DNA of 64,000 nucleotides from Streptomyces sp. NBC_00335 (GTDB lineage: Bacteria; Actinomycetota; Actinomycetes; Streptomycetales; Streptomycetaceae), in the NCBI RefSeq assembly GCF_036127095.1, contig NZ_CP108006.1:5075501-5139500 (forward strand). The letters run 5' to 3'. This document shows positions 46,205-57,245 of this stretch, piece after piece (the stretch's first letter is position 1; each line of letters opens with the position of its first letter). The notes below the pieces were generated by a model, which worked only from the letters and a program-made list of their open reading frames with translations, was not told the origin of the DNA and ran no database searches. Position numbers and translations under genes: made by a program.

Positions 46205-46990
46205 GTGGTCCGTATCCGGGTACTCGTGGTCGACGATCACCGCATCTTCGCCGAATCTCTCGCCGCCGCGCTCGCGGCCGAACCGGACGTGGACGTCTCC
46301 GCGGCCGGCAGCGGCCCCGCCGCGCTGCGCTGTCTCGAACGCGCGGTGGCCGAGGGCCGCCGCTTCGACGTCCTGCTGGTCGACTCGGACCTGGCCGCCG
46401 TCCCCGCGGGCGTCCCCGTGCAGCGGGAGTCCGGCTCCGCGCCGCCCGCCGCCGACGGGATCGCGCTGGTGGCAGGCGTCCGGGTATCCCATCCCGAGGT
46501 CCGTACGGTCGTACTCGCCGAGCGCGACGACGCCCGCCGGGCCGCCCTCGCGCTCCAGGCGGGAGCTTCGGGCTGGGTGGCCAAGGACTGCTCGCTCTCG
46601 CGGCTCCTGGCCGTCGTCCGCGGAGTCCTGCGCGAGGAGACGCACCTTCCGCCCGCGCTGCTCACCGGAGTGCTCCGCGAGCTGACCGCGGCGCGCAAGC
46701 ACCGTACCGACAGCGAACGGCTGGTGGAGTCCCTGACGCCCAGGGAGCACGAGGTGCTGCGCTGCATGGTGGCGGGGCTGGGCCGCAAGGACGTGGCCGC
46801 GCGGCTGTTCCTCTCCCCGCACACCGTCCGCACCCACATGCAGAACGTGCTGGGGAAGCTGGGCGTGCACTCGACGCTCGCGGCGGTGGCCCTGGCCCGG
46901 CGGGCCGGAGTACGCCCCGCCGACCTGCCCGGACTGCCGGGGCAGGGACTAACCGGGGATGTTGTCGAACGGAGCGGTCAACTGGCGTAG
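46205..46990 (+). CDS. NarL/LuxR-family response regulator
   Basis: A 261-residue response regulator beginning at GTG 46205, with GGGGG 5 nt upstream. The receiver keeps the acidic pair (LVVDDHRIF) and an Asp at the acceptor position (DVLLVDSDLA). Between receiver strands there is an extra Pro/Ala/Ser-rich loop. The HTH is LTPREHEVLRCMVAGLGRKDVA with SPHTVRTHMQNVLGKLGV. No kinase is adjacent. It shares about the same layout as the regulator at 43966. Its last 42 bp overlap the convergent MarR gene. Confidence 0.87.
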   Translation: MVRIRVLVVDDHRIFAESLAAALAAEPDVDVSAAGSGPAALRCLERAVAEGRRFDVLLVDSDLAAVPAGVPVQRESGSAPPAADGIALVAGVRVSHPEVRTVVLAERDDARRAALALQAGASGWVAKDCSLSRLLAVVRGVLREETHLPPALLTGVLRELTAARKHRTDSERLVESLTPREHEVLRCMVAGLGRKDVAARLFLSPHTVRTHMQNVLGKLGVHSTLAAVALARRAGVRPADLPGLPGQGLTGDVVERSGQLA

Positions 46991-47446
46991 CAGGCCGGCG
47001 AGATCGCCGCGCTGCGTCCGCGAGAGCTGGGCCAGGATCGCCCGTTCCTGGGCCAGCAGCCCGGCGAGCGCCTGGTCGGCGCGGTCGCGGCCCTCGGGGC
47101 TGAGGCGCACCAGGACCCCGCGCCGGTCGTTGGGGTCCGGCAGCCGTTCGACGAGGCCCTTCTTGGCGAGCCGGTCGATGCGGTTGGTCATGGTCCCGGA
47201 GGTCACCAGGGTCTGCGTCAAAAGCTGGCCGGGGGAGAGCTGGTAGGGCGCGCCCGCTCGCCGCAGCGAGGTCAGCACGTCGAACTCCCAGGGCTCCAGG
47301 CCGTGCTCGGAGAAGGCCAGTCGGCGGGCGCGGTCGAGGTGCCGCGCGAGCCTGCTGACGCGGCTGAGCACCTCGAGTGGTTCCACGTCGAGGTCAGGGC
47401 GTTCCCGCCGCCATGCCGCGACCAGTCGGTCGACCTCGTCCTCCAT
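46949..47446 (-). CDS. MarR family transcriptional regulator
   Basis: A 165-residue MarR protein. The winged HTH reads LSPGQLLTQTLVTSGTMTNRIDRLAKKGLVERLPDP-like across residues about 68-104, and the wing RRGVLVRLSPEGR follows. No redox Cys is present near the N terminus, so it likely binds a ligand. ATG 47446 lies one base after the predicted +1 of a TACACT box, so the mRNA is leaderless. It is divergent from a methyltransferase gene; two palindromes between them are probable operators. Confidence 0.9.
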   Translation of the reverse strand: MEDEVDRLVAAWRRERPDLDVEPLEVLSRVSRLARHLDRARRLAFSEHGLEPWEFDVLTSLRRAGAPYQLSPGQLLTQTLVTSGTMTNRIDRLAKKGLVERLPDPNDRRGVLVRLSPEGRDRADQALAGLLAQERAILAQLSRTQRGDLAGLLRQLTAPFDNIPG

Positions 47447-47453
47447 GCGGATC

Positions 47454-47459
47454 AGTGTA
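47454..47459 (-). promoter_or_regulatory. Candidate -10 box of leaderless marR
   Basis: The minus strand reads TACACT, placing +1 at 47447, next to the ATG at 47446. No Shine-Dalgarno sequence is seen. Confidence 0.45.
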
Positions 47460-47487
47460 AAGGGTCTGTCGACGTGAAGTCTCTTTA

Positions 47488-47504
47488 AATCGAGTATCTC
47501 GATT
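47488..47504. promoter_or_regulatory. Candidate MarR operator 1
   Basis: AATCGAG-TAT-CTCGATT is a perfect 17-bp palindrome in the MarR/methyltransferase spacer. It lies about 30 bp upstream of the marR -10 box. Confidence 0.55.
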
Positions 47505-47510
47505 CCAAGT

Positions 47511-47526
47511 ATCTTGACATCGAGAT
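47511..47526. promoter_or_regulatory. Candidate MarR operator 2
   Basis: ATCTTGACATCGAGAT is a 16-bp inverted repeat with one mismatch, resembling ATCTTGA-type sites of several MarR proteins. It overlaps a possible promoter of the methyltransferase gene (TTCCAA-N17-TATATT, -10 at 47526-47531). Confidence 0.55.
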
Positions 47527-47607
47527 ATATTTTTCGCCACCATGGGGCATGGAGGGGGCCGGAGCAGCTTCCGATTCCGACCGTACTGCCAGCAGGGAGG
47601 CTCGAAC

Positions 47608-48528
47608 ATGCATTCCGATACCGCGCCGGCCAGGATTCCGGCGTCGACCACCGGCACCGCCACCACGACGGCGCCCCCGACATCCGCATCCCCCACGGAC
47701 GACGCGCCCGTCGCGCCGACCGCCCCCACGTGGGACCCGCAGCAGTACCTCCGGCACGCGGGCCACCGGGCCAGGCCCTTCCTCGATCTCCTGGCCCGCA
47801 TACCGGAGCTCCCCTCCAAGGCCGCCCGCATCGCGGACCTCGGCTGCGGACCCGGCAACGTGACCGCGCTCCTCGCGGACCGCTGGCCCGAAGCCCACAT
47901 CACCGGCTACGACCTCTCCCCGGAGATGCTCCACCGTGCCGACGCCGAATACGCCGGCCCCACCGGTGGCGGGGGCAAGCTCGACTTCCGCCACGGCAAC
48001 CTCGCCGACTGGCTCCCGGAGGAGCCCCACGACCTGATCGTCTCCAACGCCGCCTTCCAGTGGGTCCCCGGCCACGCCGGCTCCTTCGCCCCCTGGATCA
48101 ACGGACTGCGCCCCGGCGGTACCTTCGCCTTCCAGATCCCCGGCAACTTCACCGCCCCCAGCCACCGGATCCTCGCCGAGCTGTGCGACGCCCCGCGCTG
48201 GCGGGCCCGGCTCGCCGGACACGGAGCGCGCTACATCCACATCCTGGAACCCTCCGGATACCTCGAGCGGTTCACCGAACTCGGCTGCACCGCCGACGTG
48301 TGGGAGACCACGTACCACCAGCTGCTCCAGGGCCCCGACCCGGTACTGGACTGGGTCAAGGGCACCGCACTGCGGCCCGTGCTCACCGCGCTGGCCGACG
48401 ACGAGGAAGCCGCCGCGGCCTTCCTGGCCGAGTACCGCGCCCTGCTCCGCGAGGCCTACCCCATGGGCCCCCGCGGCACCGTCTTCCCGTTCCGCCGGAT
48501 CTTCGCCGTAGCCCGCAGGGAGGCCTGA
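47608..48528 (+). CDS. Trans-aconitate 2-methyltransferase-like SAM methyltransferase
   Basis: A 306-residue class I methyltransferase. SAM-binding motif I is IADLGCGPGNVTALL, followed by GYDLSPEML and IVSNAAFQWVPGH, the pattern of Tam, which methylates trans-aconitate to limit inhibition of aconitase. A 40-residue Thr/Pro/Ala-rich N-terminal extension precedes the domain. ATG 47608 has GGGAGG upstream. The C terminus (AYPMGPRGTVFPFRRIFAVA) is also Tam-like. It is co-oriented with a glyoxalase gene 2 nt downstream and likely under MarR control. Confidence 0.85.
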   Translation: MHSDTAPARIPASTTGTATTTAPPTSASPTDDAPVAPTAPTWDPQQYLRHAGHRARPFLDLLARIPELPSKAARIADLGCGPGNVTALLADRWPEAHITGYDLSPEMLHRADAEYAGPTGGGGKLDFRHGNLADWLPEEPHDLIVSNAAFQWVPGHAGSFAPWINGLRPGGTFAFQIPGNFTAPSHRILAELCDAPRWRARLAGHGARYIHILEPSGYLERFTELGCTADVWETTYHQLLQGPDPVLDWVKGTALRPVLTALADDEEAAAAFLAEYRALLREAYPMGPRGTVFPFRRIFAVARREA

Positions 48529-48530
48529 GC

Positions 48531-48926
48531 ATGCTCGCCGGAGTCGACCACGTCCAGCTCGCCGCCCCGCCCGGCTCGGAGGACCGGCTGCGCGCGTACT
48601 ACACCGAGGTGCTCGGCATGACCGAGATCCCCAAGCCGCCGGTGCTGGCGGCGCGCGGCGGCTGCTGGTTCGCCGCCGGGCCTGTCCAGCTCCACCTGGG
48701 CATCGAGGAGGACTTCCACCCCGCCCGCAAGGCCCACCCGGGACTCAGGGTCGACGGCATCGTGACCTACGCCGAAAGACTTCAGGCGCGAGGCGCCACG
48801 GTCGTCTGGGACGACAACCTGCCGGGACACCGCCGCTTCTACTCCGAGGACCCGGTGGGCAACCGGCTGGAGTTTCTGGAACCGCACGGCCTGGAACCGC
48901 ACGCCCCGGAACGCGCCGGCCACTGA
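48531..48926 (+). CDS. Glyoxalase/VOC superfamily protein
   Basis: A 131-residue vicinal-oxygen-chelate protein. It has the paired beta-alpha-beta modules: GVDHVQLAAPPGSEDRLRAYY with a metal His at the start and FYSEDPVGNRLEFLEP with the Glu at the end. It is annotated as a small lyase or dioxygenase-type enzyme; substrate unknown. It begins 2 nt after the methyltransferase stop, with AGGGAGG about 10 nt before the ATG, and ends before a strong terminator. Confidence 0.9.
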   Translation: MLAGVDHVQLAAPPGSEDRLRAYYTEVLGMTEIPKPPVLAARGGCWFAAGPVQLHLGIEEDFHPARKAHPGLRVDGIVTYAERLQARGATVVWDDNLPGHRRFYSEDPVGNRLEFLEPHGLEPHAPERAGH

Positions 48927-48943
48927 ACCGCCTCGGCGCACAC

Positions 48944-48985
48944 GAAGGCGCCCCGCCACCGGAGATCCGGTGACGGGGCGCCTTC
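48944..48985. terminator. Bidirectional rho-independent terminator
   Basis: A long stem (48944-48962 with 48967-48985, with a single mismatch) around GATC separates the glyoxalase gene from the convergent FG-GAP gene. Confidence 0.8.
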
Positions 48986-49027
48986 GCGTGGGGGTGGACC
49001 GGCCGGAGCAGGTCCACCCCGGACCGC

Positions 49028-50749
49028 CTAGAACAGGTCGATGTAGGCGTTCCAGCCGCCACCCGCGGGGGTGTTGCCCTGGAAGGTGTTCAGGCCCTTG
49101 AGGCCCGTCGCCTTGTACAGGTACGCGGTGCCGCCGGCGTCGACGCCGACGAGGTCGGTGCGGCCGTCACCGGTGATGTCGCCGACCGCGGCCAGCTTCT
49201 TCAGGCCGTTCCAGCCGCTGGCACCGATCTTGATGCGGTCGCCGAAGACGGAGGTGCCGTTGCCCGGGTAGGCCCACAGCGAGCCGTCGGTACCGCGGGC
49301 GAGCAGGTCGGCGCGGCCGTCACCGGTCACGTCGCCGGCACCGAAGAGCTTGTTGTAGATGCCCCAGCCGGCGCCGAGGCGGACGCGGGAACCGAACTGG
49401 TTGCCGTTGCCGCGGCTCGGGTAGAGCCACAGCACGTTGGACTTGTCACGGGCCAGCAGGTCGCCGTAGCCGTCGGCGGTGACGTCGCCGACACCGACGA
49501 GGGCGTTGTAGATGCCCCAGCCGCCGCCCACGAAGTCGCCGTTGTTGTAGAGGTCGCCGCCGACCCACATCAGCCAGTTGGTCTGGTTGAGAGCGCTGAA
49601 GGAGGAAGCCACGGACAGGCCGACCTGGTTCACCGGCGCCTCGCCGGGCGCGAAGACCTCGTCACGGTTGCCGAAGCCACCGTTCATCTTGCCGTAGTAG
49701 TAGTACACGGCGCCGTTGGAGGTGCGGGCGACCAGCTCGGAACGGCCGTGCGCGGGCACGCCGCCCTGGCCGGCGTACAGGTTGGTGTACTCCCAGTTGA
49801 CGCCCATCGCCACACGGCTGTCGAAGCCGCCGGAGGCGTTGGGGCGGTAGCTCCACATCTTGCCGCCCGAGTCGCGGCCCACGACCCAGCTGGTGCCCGC
49901 CTCGCTGGAGGTCATCACCTGGAGCTGGTTGTACATGTTCCAGCCGGTGCCGCGCGCGACGCGGTTGCCGAACCCGGCGCCGTTGCCCGGGTACATGTAG
50001 AGCGCGCCGCCCGGCGTGGCCGCCAGGAGGTCGGTCTTGCCGTCGTTGTTGAAGTCGCCGCCGCCGAGGATCTGGGAGTAGATGTCCCAGCCGCCGCCGA
50101 GGGCGACCCGGCTGCCGTACGGGGTGCCCGAACCGGCCGTGCCGTTGCCCGGGTACAGGTACAGGGCACCGGCGTGCGTGCGGGCCAGCAGGTCCGGGTT
50201 GCCGTCGCCGGTCACATCACCGACACCGGTGACCTTGTTGTAGATGCCCCAGCCGTTGCCGGACGAGCCGGTGCGGTCGGCGCTGTACTTGTCCGCCTTC
50301 AGCAGCGACAGCTTGCCGCTGACGGAGAGCGTCAGGAGCTCCGGGCGACCGTCGTGGTCGAGGTCGCCGGCCGGGATGACGTCCTTGAAGTCCTCGCCGG
50401 AACCGCCGTCCGCGAGGATGTACTGCGGATCCTGCGGGTCGTTGAAGGTCTTCAGGTACCACGTGCCGTCGATCGTCCGGTACAGGATGTCCTGCCAGCC
50501 GTCGTGGTCGACGTCGAACAGCGGGGTCACCGCGGCGGCCGCGCTGCGGGTGCCGGCCTTGGCCTTGGCCGCAGGGGCCTTCGGGTGGACGCCCGTGGCG
50601 CGGGATTCGACCTTGGGCCGCTCGGCCTTCGCCGTCGGAACCGGCTTCTCGGTGGCCGAGACCGGACCGGAAAGGAGCATGCCCGCCGCGACGGCGAGGG
50701 CGGTGCAGGCCGCGATGCGGCCGGAGCGCGAGGAGCGCATGAAAGACAA
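49028..50749 (-). CDS. Secreted FG-GAP/VCBS repeat beta-propeller protein
   Basis: About 573 residues. A Sec signal peptide (Arg-rich start, then ACTALAVAAGMLLSGPVSA) precedes an Ala/Lys/Pro-rich linker and many FG-GAP/VCBS repeats of the form GVGDVTGDGNPDLLAR-x-LYLYPGNG, with D-x-D-x-D-G calcium-binding loops. This gives an integrin-like propeller of about seven blades. No enzyme domain is present; a surface binding role is likely. The start may be TTG 50749 (GGGAGA 6-7 nt upstream) or ATG 50740, with its site too far away. A promoter-like TAGACA-N16-TAGTCT lies at 50883-50856. Confidence 0.88.
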   Translation of the reverse strand: MSFMRSSRSGRIAACTALAVAAGMLLSGPVSATEKPVPTAKAERPKVESRATGVHPKAPAAKAKAGTRSAAAAVTPLFDVDHDGWQDILYRTIDGTWYLKTFNDPQDPQYILADGGSGEDFKDVIPAGDLDHDGRPELLTLSVSGKLSLLKADKYSADRTGSSGNGWGIYNKVTGVGDVTGDGNPDLLARTHAGALYLYPGNGTAGSGTPYGSRVALGGGWDIYSQILGGGDFNNDGKTDLLAATPGGALYMYPGNGAGFGNRVARGTGWNMYNQLQVMTSSEAGTSWVVGRDSGGKMWSYRPNASGGFDSRVAMGVNWEYTNLYAGQGGVPAHGRSELVARTSNGAVYYYYGKMNGGFGNRDEVFAPGEAPVNQVGLSVASSFSALNQTNWLMWVGGDLYNNGDFVGGGWGIYNALVGVGDVTADGYGDLLARDKSNVLWLYPSRGNGNQFGSRVRLGAGWGIYNKLFGAGDVTGDGRADLLARGTDGSLWAYPGNGTSVFGDRIKIGASGWNGLKKLAAVGDITGDGRTDLVGVDAGGTAYLYKATGLKGLNTFQGNTPAGGGWNAYIDLF

Positions 50750-50923
50750 GAGGTCTCCCTGGTAGTCAGGCGAAACCGGGTTGAACGATCTCGTTCACGG
50801 CGCGCGGCAGAGCTGCGCTGCACGTGAAACGGCATTCCCCCCCGGGAGTTACCGAAGACTACCTGTGTGACGGGCGTTGTCTAGACATTAAACGGGCAAT
50901 TTTGATCACGTTCAGAACGCAGT

Positions 50924-50952
50924 GGTGCCCGGGGCTCCGGGCCCCGGGCACC
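50924..50952 (-). terminator. Terminator hairpin of the desaturase/TetR operon
   Basis: A 12-bp perfect stem (50924-50935 with 50941-50952) with a 5-nt loop lies 46 bp beyond the TetR stop. No T run follows. Confidence 0.55.
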
Positions 50953-50997
50953 AGGTGCGACGCCCCGCTCACGCACCGCGAACGGACGGCCGAGCAC

Positions 50998-51672
50998 TCA
51001 CTTCTTCCGGTGGCCCACCAGGCGCGGCTTCGCCTCCAGGTTCTCCAGTCCGTGCCAGGACAGGTTCACCAGATGGGCGGCCACCTCGGCCTTCTTCGGC
51101 TGGCGCGTCTCCAGCCACCACTGCCCGGTCAGGGCGACCATCCCGACCAGCGCCTGCGCGTACAGCGGGGCCAGCTTCGGGTCGAAGCCGCGGGCCTTGA
51201 ACTCAAGGCCGAGGATGTCCTCGACCTGTGTGGCGATATCGCTGATCAGCGAGGCGAAGGTGCCCGTCGACTGGGCCACGGGGGAGTCCCGGACCAGGAT
51301 CCGGAAACCGTCCGTGTAGCTCTCGATGTAGTCCAGCAGTGCGAACGCCGCCTGTTCCAGCAGCTCCCTCGGGTGCCCGGCCGTCAGCGCGCCCGTCACC
51401 CCGTCCAGCAGCTGGCGCATCTCGCGGTCCACGACGACCGCGTACAGGCCCTCCTTGCCGCCGAAGTGCTCGTAGACCACCGGCTTGGAGACTCCGGCCT
51501 TCGCCGCGATCTCCTCCACCGACGTGCCTTCGAACCCCTTCTCGGCGAACAGGGTGCGGCCGATGTCCAGCAGTTGCTGACGCCGTTCGGCGCCCGTCAT
51601 CCGGACCCGGCGGGGGCGCCTGGGCTTCTCGCTGCTGGAACTGCTGCCGTCGTTTCCCACGCCCCCCATCAT
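50998..51672 (-). CDS. TetR family regulator of the desaturase operon
   Basis: A 224-residue TetR protein. After a Ser/Arg-rich N terminus the HTH reads RRQQLLDIGRTLFAEKG and SVEEIAAKAGVSKPVVYEHFGGK. The C-terminal domain has WWLETRQPKKAEVAAHLVNLSWHGL, resembling lipid-responsive TetR proteins. ATG 51672 overlaps the desaturase TGA as ATGATG, so it is translated by coupling. It very likely represses its own operon through the tandem operators at 52705-52734, sensing acyl-CoA or fatty acids; the ligand is an inference. Confidence 0.9.
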   Translation of the reverse strand: MMGGVGNDGSSSSSEKPRRPRRVRMTGAERRQQLLDIGRTLFAEKGFEGTSVEEIAAKAGVSKPVVYEHFGGKEGLYAVVVDREMRQLLDGVTGALTAGHPRELLEQAAFALLDYIESYTDGFRILVRDSPVAQSTGTFASLISDIATQVEDILGLEFKARGFDPKLAPLYAQALVGMVALTGQWWLETRQPKKAEVAAHLVNLSWHGLENLEAKPRLVGHRKK

Positions 51673-52649
51673 GCCGCGTTCGACACTTCTTCCTTGCGCC
51701 GGGCGTCGATGCGGGCCTCGGACGGCCAGCGGACGTCGGACGCCCAGCCCAGCTGTTCGAACCAGCGGATCAGGCGCGCACTGGAGTCGACCTGGCCGCG
51801 CAGCACGCCGTGCCGGGCGGAGGTCGGGTCGGCGTGGTGCAGGTTGTGCCAGGACTCGCCGCAGGACAGCACCGCCAGCCACCACACGTTGCCGGAGCGG
51901 TCGCGCGACTTGAAGGGGCGCTTGCCCACCGCGTGGCAGATCGAGTTGATCGACCACGTCACGTGGTGCAGCAGCGCGACGCGGACCAGGGAGCCCCAGA
52001 AGAACGCCGTGAAGGCGCCCCACCACGACATCGTCACCAGACCGCCCACCAGCGGCGGCAGCGCCAGCGAGAACATCGTCCAGAAGATGAAGTCGCGCGA
52101 GATGCGGCGGATCGCCGGGTCCTTGATCAGGTCCGGGGCGTACTTCTGCTGGTCGGTCTGCTCCTCGTCGAAGAGCCAGCCGATGTGCGCCCACCACAGG
52201 CCCTTCATCAGGGCCGGCACCGTCTCGCCGAAGCGCCACGGCGAATGCGGGTCGCCCTCGTGGTCGGAGTACTTGTGGTGCTTGCGGTGGTCGGCCACCC
52301 AGCGCACCAGGGGTCCCTCGACCGCCATCGAGCCCATGATCGCCAGGGCGATGCGCAGCGGCCGCTTCGCCTTGAAGGAACCGTGCGTGAAGTAGCGGTG
52401 GAAGCCGATGGTGATGCCGTGGCAGGCCAGGAAGTACATGAAGACCATCAGGCCCACGTCCAGCCAGCTCACCCCCCAGCCCCAGGCGAGCGGAAGCGCC
52501 ACCAGCAGGGCGAGGAAGGGGACGGTGATGAACAGCAGCAGCGCGATCTGTTCCACGGACCGCTTGTTCTCACCGCCGAGGGTCGCGGACGGAACGGACG
52601 CGCCGGAAGGCGCCGAGGCGTCCTCGATCACGTCGGGACTGATGGTCAT
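51669..52649 (-). CDS. Membrane fatty acyl-CoA delta-9 desaturase
   Basis: A 326-residue integral-membrane desaturase with the three His boxes HRYFTH, HRKHH and HNLHH, and four membrane helices in two pairs. It introduces a cis double bond into saturated acyl chains with O2 and an electron donor, tuning membrane fluidity. ATG 52649 has AGGGGAC upstream. It is co-transcribed with the TetR gene and divergent from ppc. The operators lie 56-85 bp upstream of its start. Confidence 0.94.
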   Translation of the reverse strand: MTISPDVIEDASAPSGASVPSATLGGENKRSVEQIALLLFITVPFLALLVALPLAWGWGVSWLDVGLMVFMYFLACHGITIGFHRYFTHGSFKAKRPLRIALAIMGSMAVEGPLVRWVADHRKHHKYSDHEGDPHSPWRFGETVPALMKGLWWAHIGWLFDEEQTDQQKYAPDLIKDPAIRRISRDFIFWTMFSLALPPLVGGLVTMSWWGAFTAFFWGSLVRVALLHHVTWSINSICHAVGKRPFKSRDRSGNVWWLAVLSCGESWHNLHHADPTSARHGVLRGQVDSSARLIRWFEQLGWASDVRWPSEARIDARRKEEVSNAA

Positions 52650-52704
52650 AGGTGTGTCCCCTGAGGGTGAGGGAGTCGGCAGGCGCGCCGCCCGGCCACA
52701 CATC

Positions 52705-52734
52705 CCTACGGGTGCGTAACCTACGGCAACGTAA
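52705..52734. promoter_or_regulatory. Two abutting operators of the desaturase operon
   Basis: On the minus strand the sequence reads two consecutive 15-mers, TTACG-TTG-CCGTAGG and TTACG-CAC-CCGTAGG. Each is a near-palindrome with TACG/CGTA arms. They start 56 bp upstream of the desaturase ATG and would overlap its promoter. This is the expected binding site for the co-encoded TetR protein. Confidence 0.65.
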
Positions 52735-53011
52735 GTATGGCAAAGGTCCCCCGCGGGGCAAGAGGAGCGCGCCCGCAGCAGGGCCCATCGGCCCGAGCCG
52801 CAGGGCCGTCGTCCCGCCTGGTGACACACGGACCTGGTCACCGGTACGGGCCACCTATCCTGGTGTCGTCGGACAGCGTGGTCCGCACGGGCAGCCCGAG
52901 CTGCGCATCAGGAGCGGTGGCACCGCCGGACCCAGGTCCGGGCGGGCACCACCGCGCACACTCGGAGCCCACCTCCCAGTAGCGCTCGAAACACTGCAAG
53001 GAGCCGCACCT
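52735..53011. other. Upstream region of ppc
   Basis: No gene is supported. A -10-like TATCCT (52856-52861) could drive ppc, giving a leader of about 140 nt. AAGGAG at 52998-53003 is the ppc ribosome-binding site. I see no riboswitch. Confidence 0.4.
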
Positions 53012-55777
<2,766 letters not shown>

Positions 55778-55792
55778 GGTTTCGTACGGCGT

Positions 55793-55842
55793 ACGACGGA
55801 GCCCCCGTCACCGGATCGATCCGGTGACGGGGGCTCCGTCGT
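55793..55842. terminator. Perfect 50-bp palindromic terminator
   Basis: The two 25-bp arms are exact reverse complements with no loop bases (centre 55817/55818, GATC|GATC). It separates convergent ppc and pth and works in both orientations by symmetry. Confidence 0.85.
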
Positions 55843-55850
55843 CGGTCCCT

Positions 55851-56441
55851 CTAACTGTTGTACGTGGACTGCGCGCGCTCCAGGCCCTCCTGGATCAGGC
55901 ACTCCACGGCGTCCGCCGAACGGTCGACGAACCAGTCCAGCTCCTTGCGCTCCGTCGAGGAGAAGTCCTTCAGCACGAAGTCGGCGACCTGCATCCGGCC
56001 GGGCGGGCGGCCGATGCCGCAGCGCACCCGGTGGTAGTCCGGGCCCATCGACTTGGTCATCGACTTCAGGCCGTTGTGGCCGTTGTCCCCGCCGCCCAGC
56101 TTCAGCCGCAGCGTCGGGTAGTCGATGTCCAGCTCGTCGTGGACCGCGACGATCCGGTCCAGCGGCACCTTGTAGAAGTCCCGCAGCGCCGTCACCGGGC
56201 CGCCGGACAGGTTCATGAACGACATGGGCTTGGCCAGCACCACGCGCCGGTTCAGCGGTCCCGGCGGGCCCATCCGGCCCTCGACCACCTGGGCGCGGGC
56301 CTTGTGCGCCTTGAACTTGCCGCGCATCCGCTCCGCCAGCAGGTCGGCCACCATGAAACCGATGTTGTGGCGGTTGCCCGCGTATTCCGCACCCGGGTTC
56401 CCGAGGCCCACGATCAGCCAGGGCGCCGCGTCGTCCGACAT
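55851..56441 (-). CDS. pth: Peptidyl-tRNA hydrolase
   Basis: A 196-residue Pth that frees tRNA from drop-off peptidyl-tRNA. Motifs: [21 protein letters not shown] with the catalytic His, [38 protein letters not shown] core, and FVLKDFS. It starts at ATG 56441, 91 bp downstream of rplY on the same strand, with a terminator hairpin in between. The last codons end 8 bp from the ppc terminator. Confidence 0.96.
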   Translation of the reverse strand: MSDDAAPWLIVGLGNPGAEYAGNRHNIGFMVADLLAERMRGKFKAHKARAQVVEGRMGPPGPLNRRVVLAKPMSFMNLSGGPVTALRDFYKVPLDRIVAVHDELDIDYPTLRLKLGGGDNGHNGLKSMTKSMGPDYHRVRCGIGRPPGRMQVADFVLKDFSSTERKELDWFVDRSADAVECLIQEGLERAQSTYNS

Positions 56442-56461
56442 CAAAAGCTCCTTATACGAAG

Positions 56462-56502
56462 ACGACCGCCGTCCCGCTCCAGTGGAGCCGGACGGCGGTC
56501 GT
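56462..56502 (-). terminator. Hairpin between rplY and pth
   Basis: A 13-bp stem (56462-56474 with 56490-56502) encloses a 15-nt loop that can itself form a small CTCC/GGAG stem. It probably attenuates read-through from rplY into pth. Confidence 0.65.
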
Positions 56503-56532
56503 TCAGCAAGTGCTGAGGGTGAGCGGTGAGGC

Positions 56533-57108
56533 TCAGGCCTCGGTGCCCTCGGCGGCCGGCTCCTCGGTGCCCGCGCCGATGACCTGCAGGACGGCGATGT
56601 CGCCGTCGACGGCCAGGGTGGTGCCGGCCGGGAGGACCAGGTCCGAGGCGGTGATGGTGGCACCGGCCTCGAGGCCCGCGATGGAGACGGTGACCTCGGT
56701 CGGGATGTGCGTGGCCTCGGCCTCGACGGAGATGGTGTTCTGGAGGGTCTCCAGCATGTTGCCGCCCGGGGCCAGCTCGCCCTCGGTGACGATCGCGACG
56801 TCGACGGTGACCTTCTCGCCCTTCTTGACGATCAGGAAGTCGACGTGGGAGATCGAACGCTTCAGCGGGTGCTTCTGAACGGCCTTCGGGATGACCAGCT
56901 CGGTGCCGGCGCCCTCGATGTCCAGGGAGAGCAGGACGTTCGGGGTGCGCAGCGCCAGCTGGAGCGCGTGGGCGTCCACGTTGACGTGCTTCGGGTCGGT
57001 GCCGTGGCCGTAGATGACCGCGGGGGTCAGGGCGTCACGACGGGCCTGACGGGCGGAACCCTTGCCGAAGTTCTCGCGGACCTTCGCGGAAAGCTTGATC
57101 TCGGACAT
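56533..57108 (-). CDS. rplY: 50S ribosomal protein L25/general stress protein Ctc
   Basis: A 191-residue L25 of the long Ctc (TL5) type. The N-terminal 5S-rRNA-binding domain begins [23 protein letters not shown], and the C-terminal beta domain contains [18 protein letters not shown] [13 protein letters not shown] and an acidic Glu-rich tail. Start ATG 57108 has GAGGAG 5 nt upstream, better than GTG 57114. A SigB-like and vegetative composite promoter lies about 130 bp upstream. In Bacillus, Ctc is a classic SigB stress protein, so stress control here is plausible. Confidence 0.94.
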   Translation of the reverse strand: MSEIKLSAKVRENFGKGSARQARRDALTPAVIYGHGTDPKHVNVDAHALQLALRTPNVLLSLDIEGAGTELVIPKAVQKHPLKRSISHVDFLIVKKGEKVTVDVAIVTEGELAPGGNMLETLQNTISVEAEATHIPTEVTVSIAGLEAGATITASDLVLPAGTTLAVDGDIAVLQVIGAGTEEPAAEGTEA

Positions 57109-57199
57109 GCTCACTCCTCGTGGGGTGACGGAAATGGACGACAGTCACCCGGCCGGAACACGGCCTGCTACGAAGAGCGCGTCGATAACGGAGCATCCA

Positions 57200-57218
57200 T
57201 ACCCGTTTGAAACGGGTA
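57200..57218. promoter_or_regulatory. Perfect dyad in the rplY leader
   Basis: TACCCGTTT-G-AAACGGGTA is a perfect 19-bp palindrome 20-40 nt downstream of the predicted rplY start. It could be a repressor site or an RNA hairpin. Its arm also pairs partly with bases upstream of the promoter. Confidence 0.5.
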
Positions 57219-57245
57219 CGGCCTCCCTCGCCGAGCAACTCAAGG

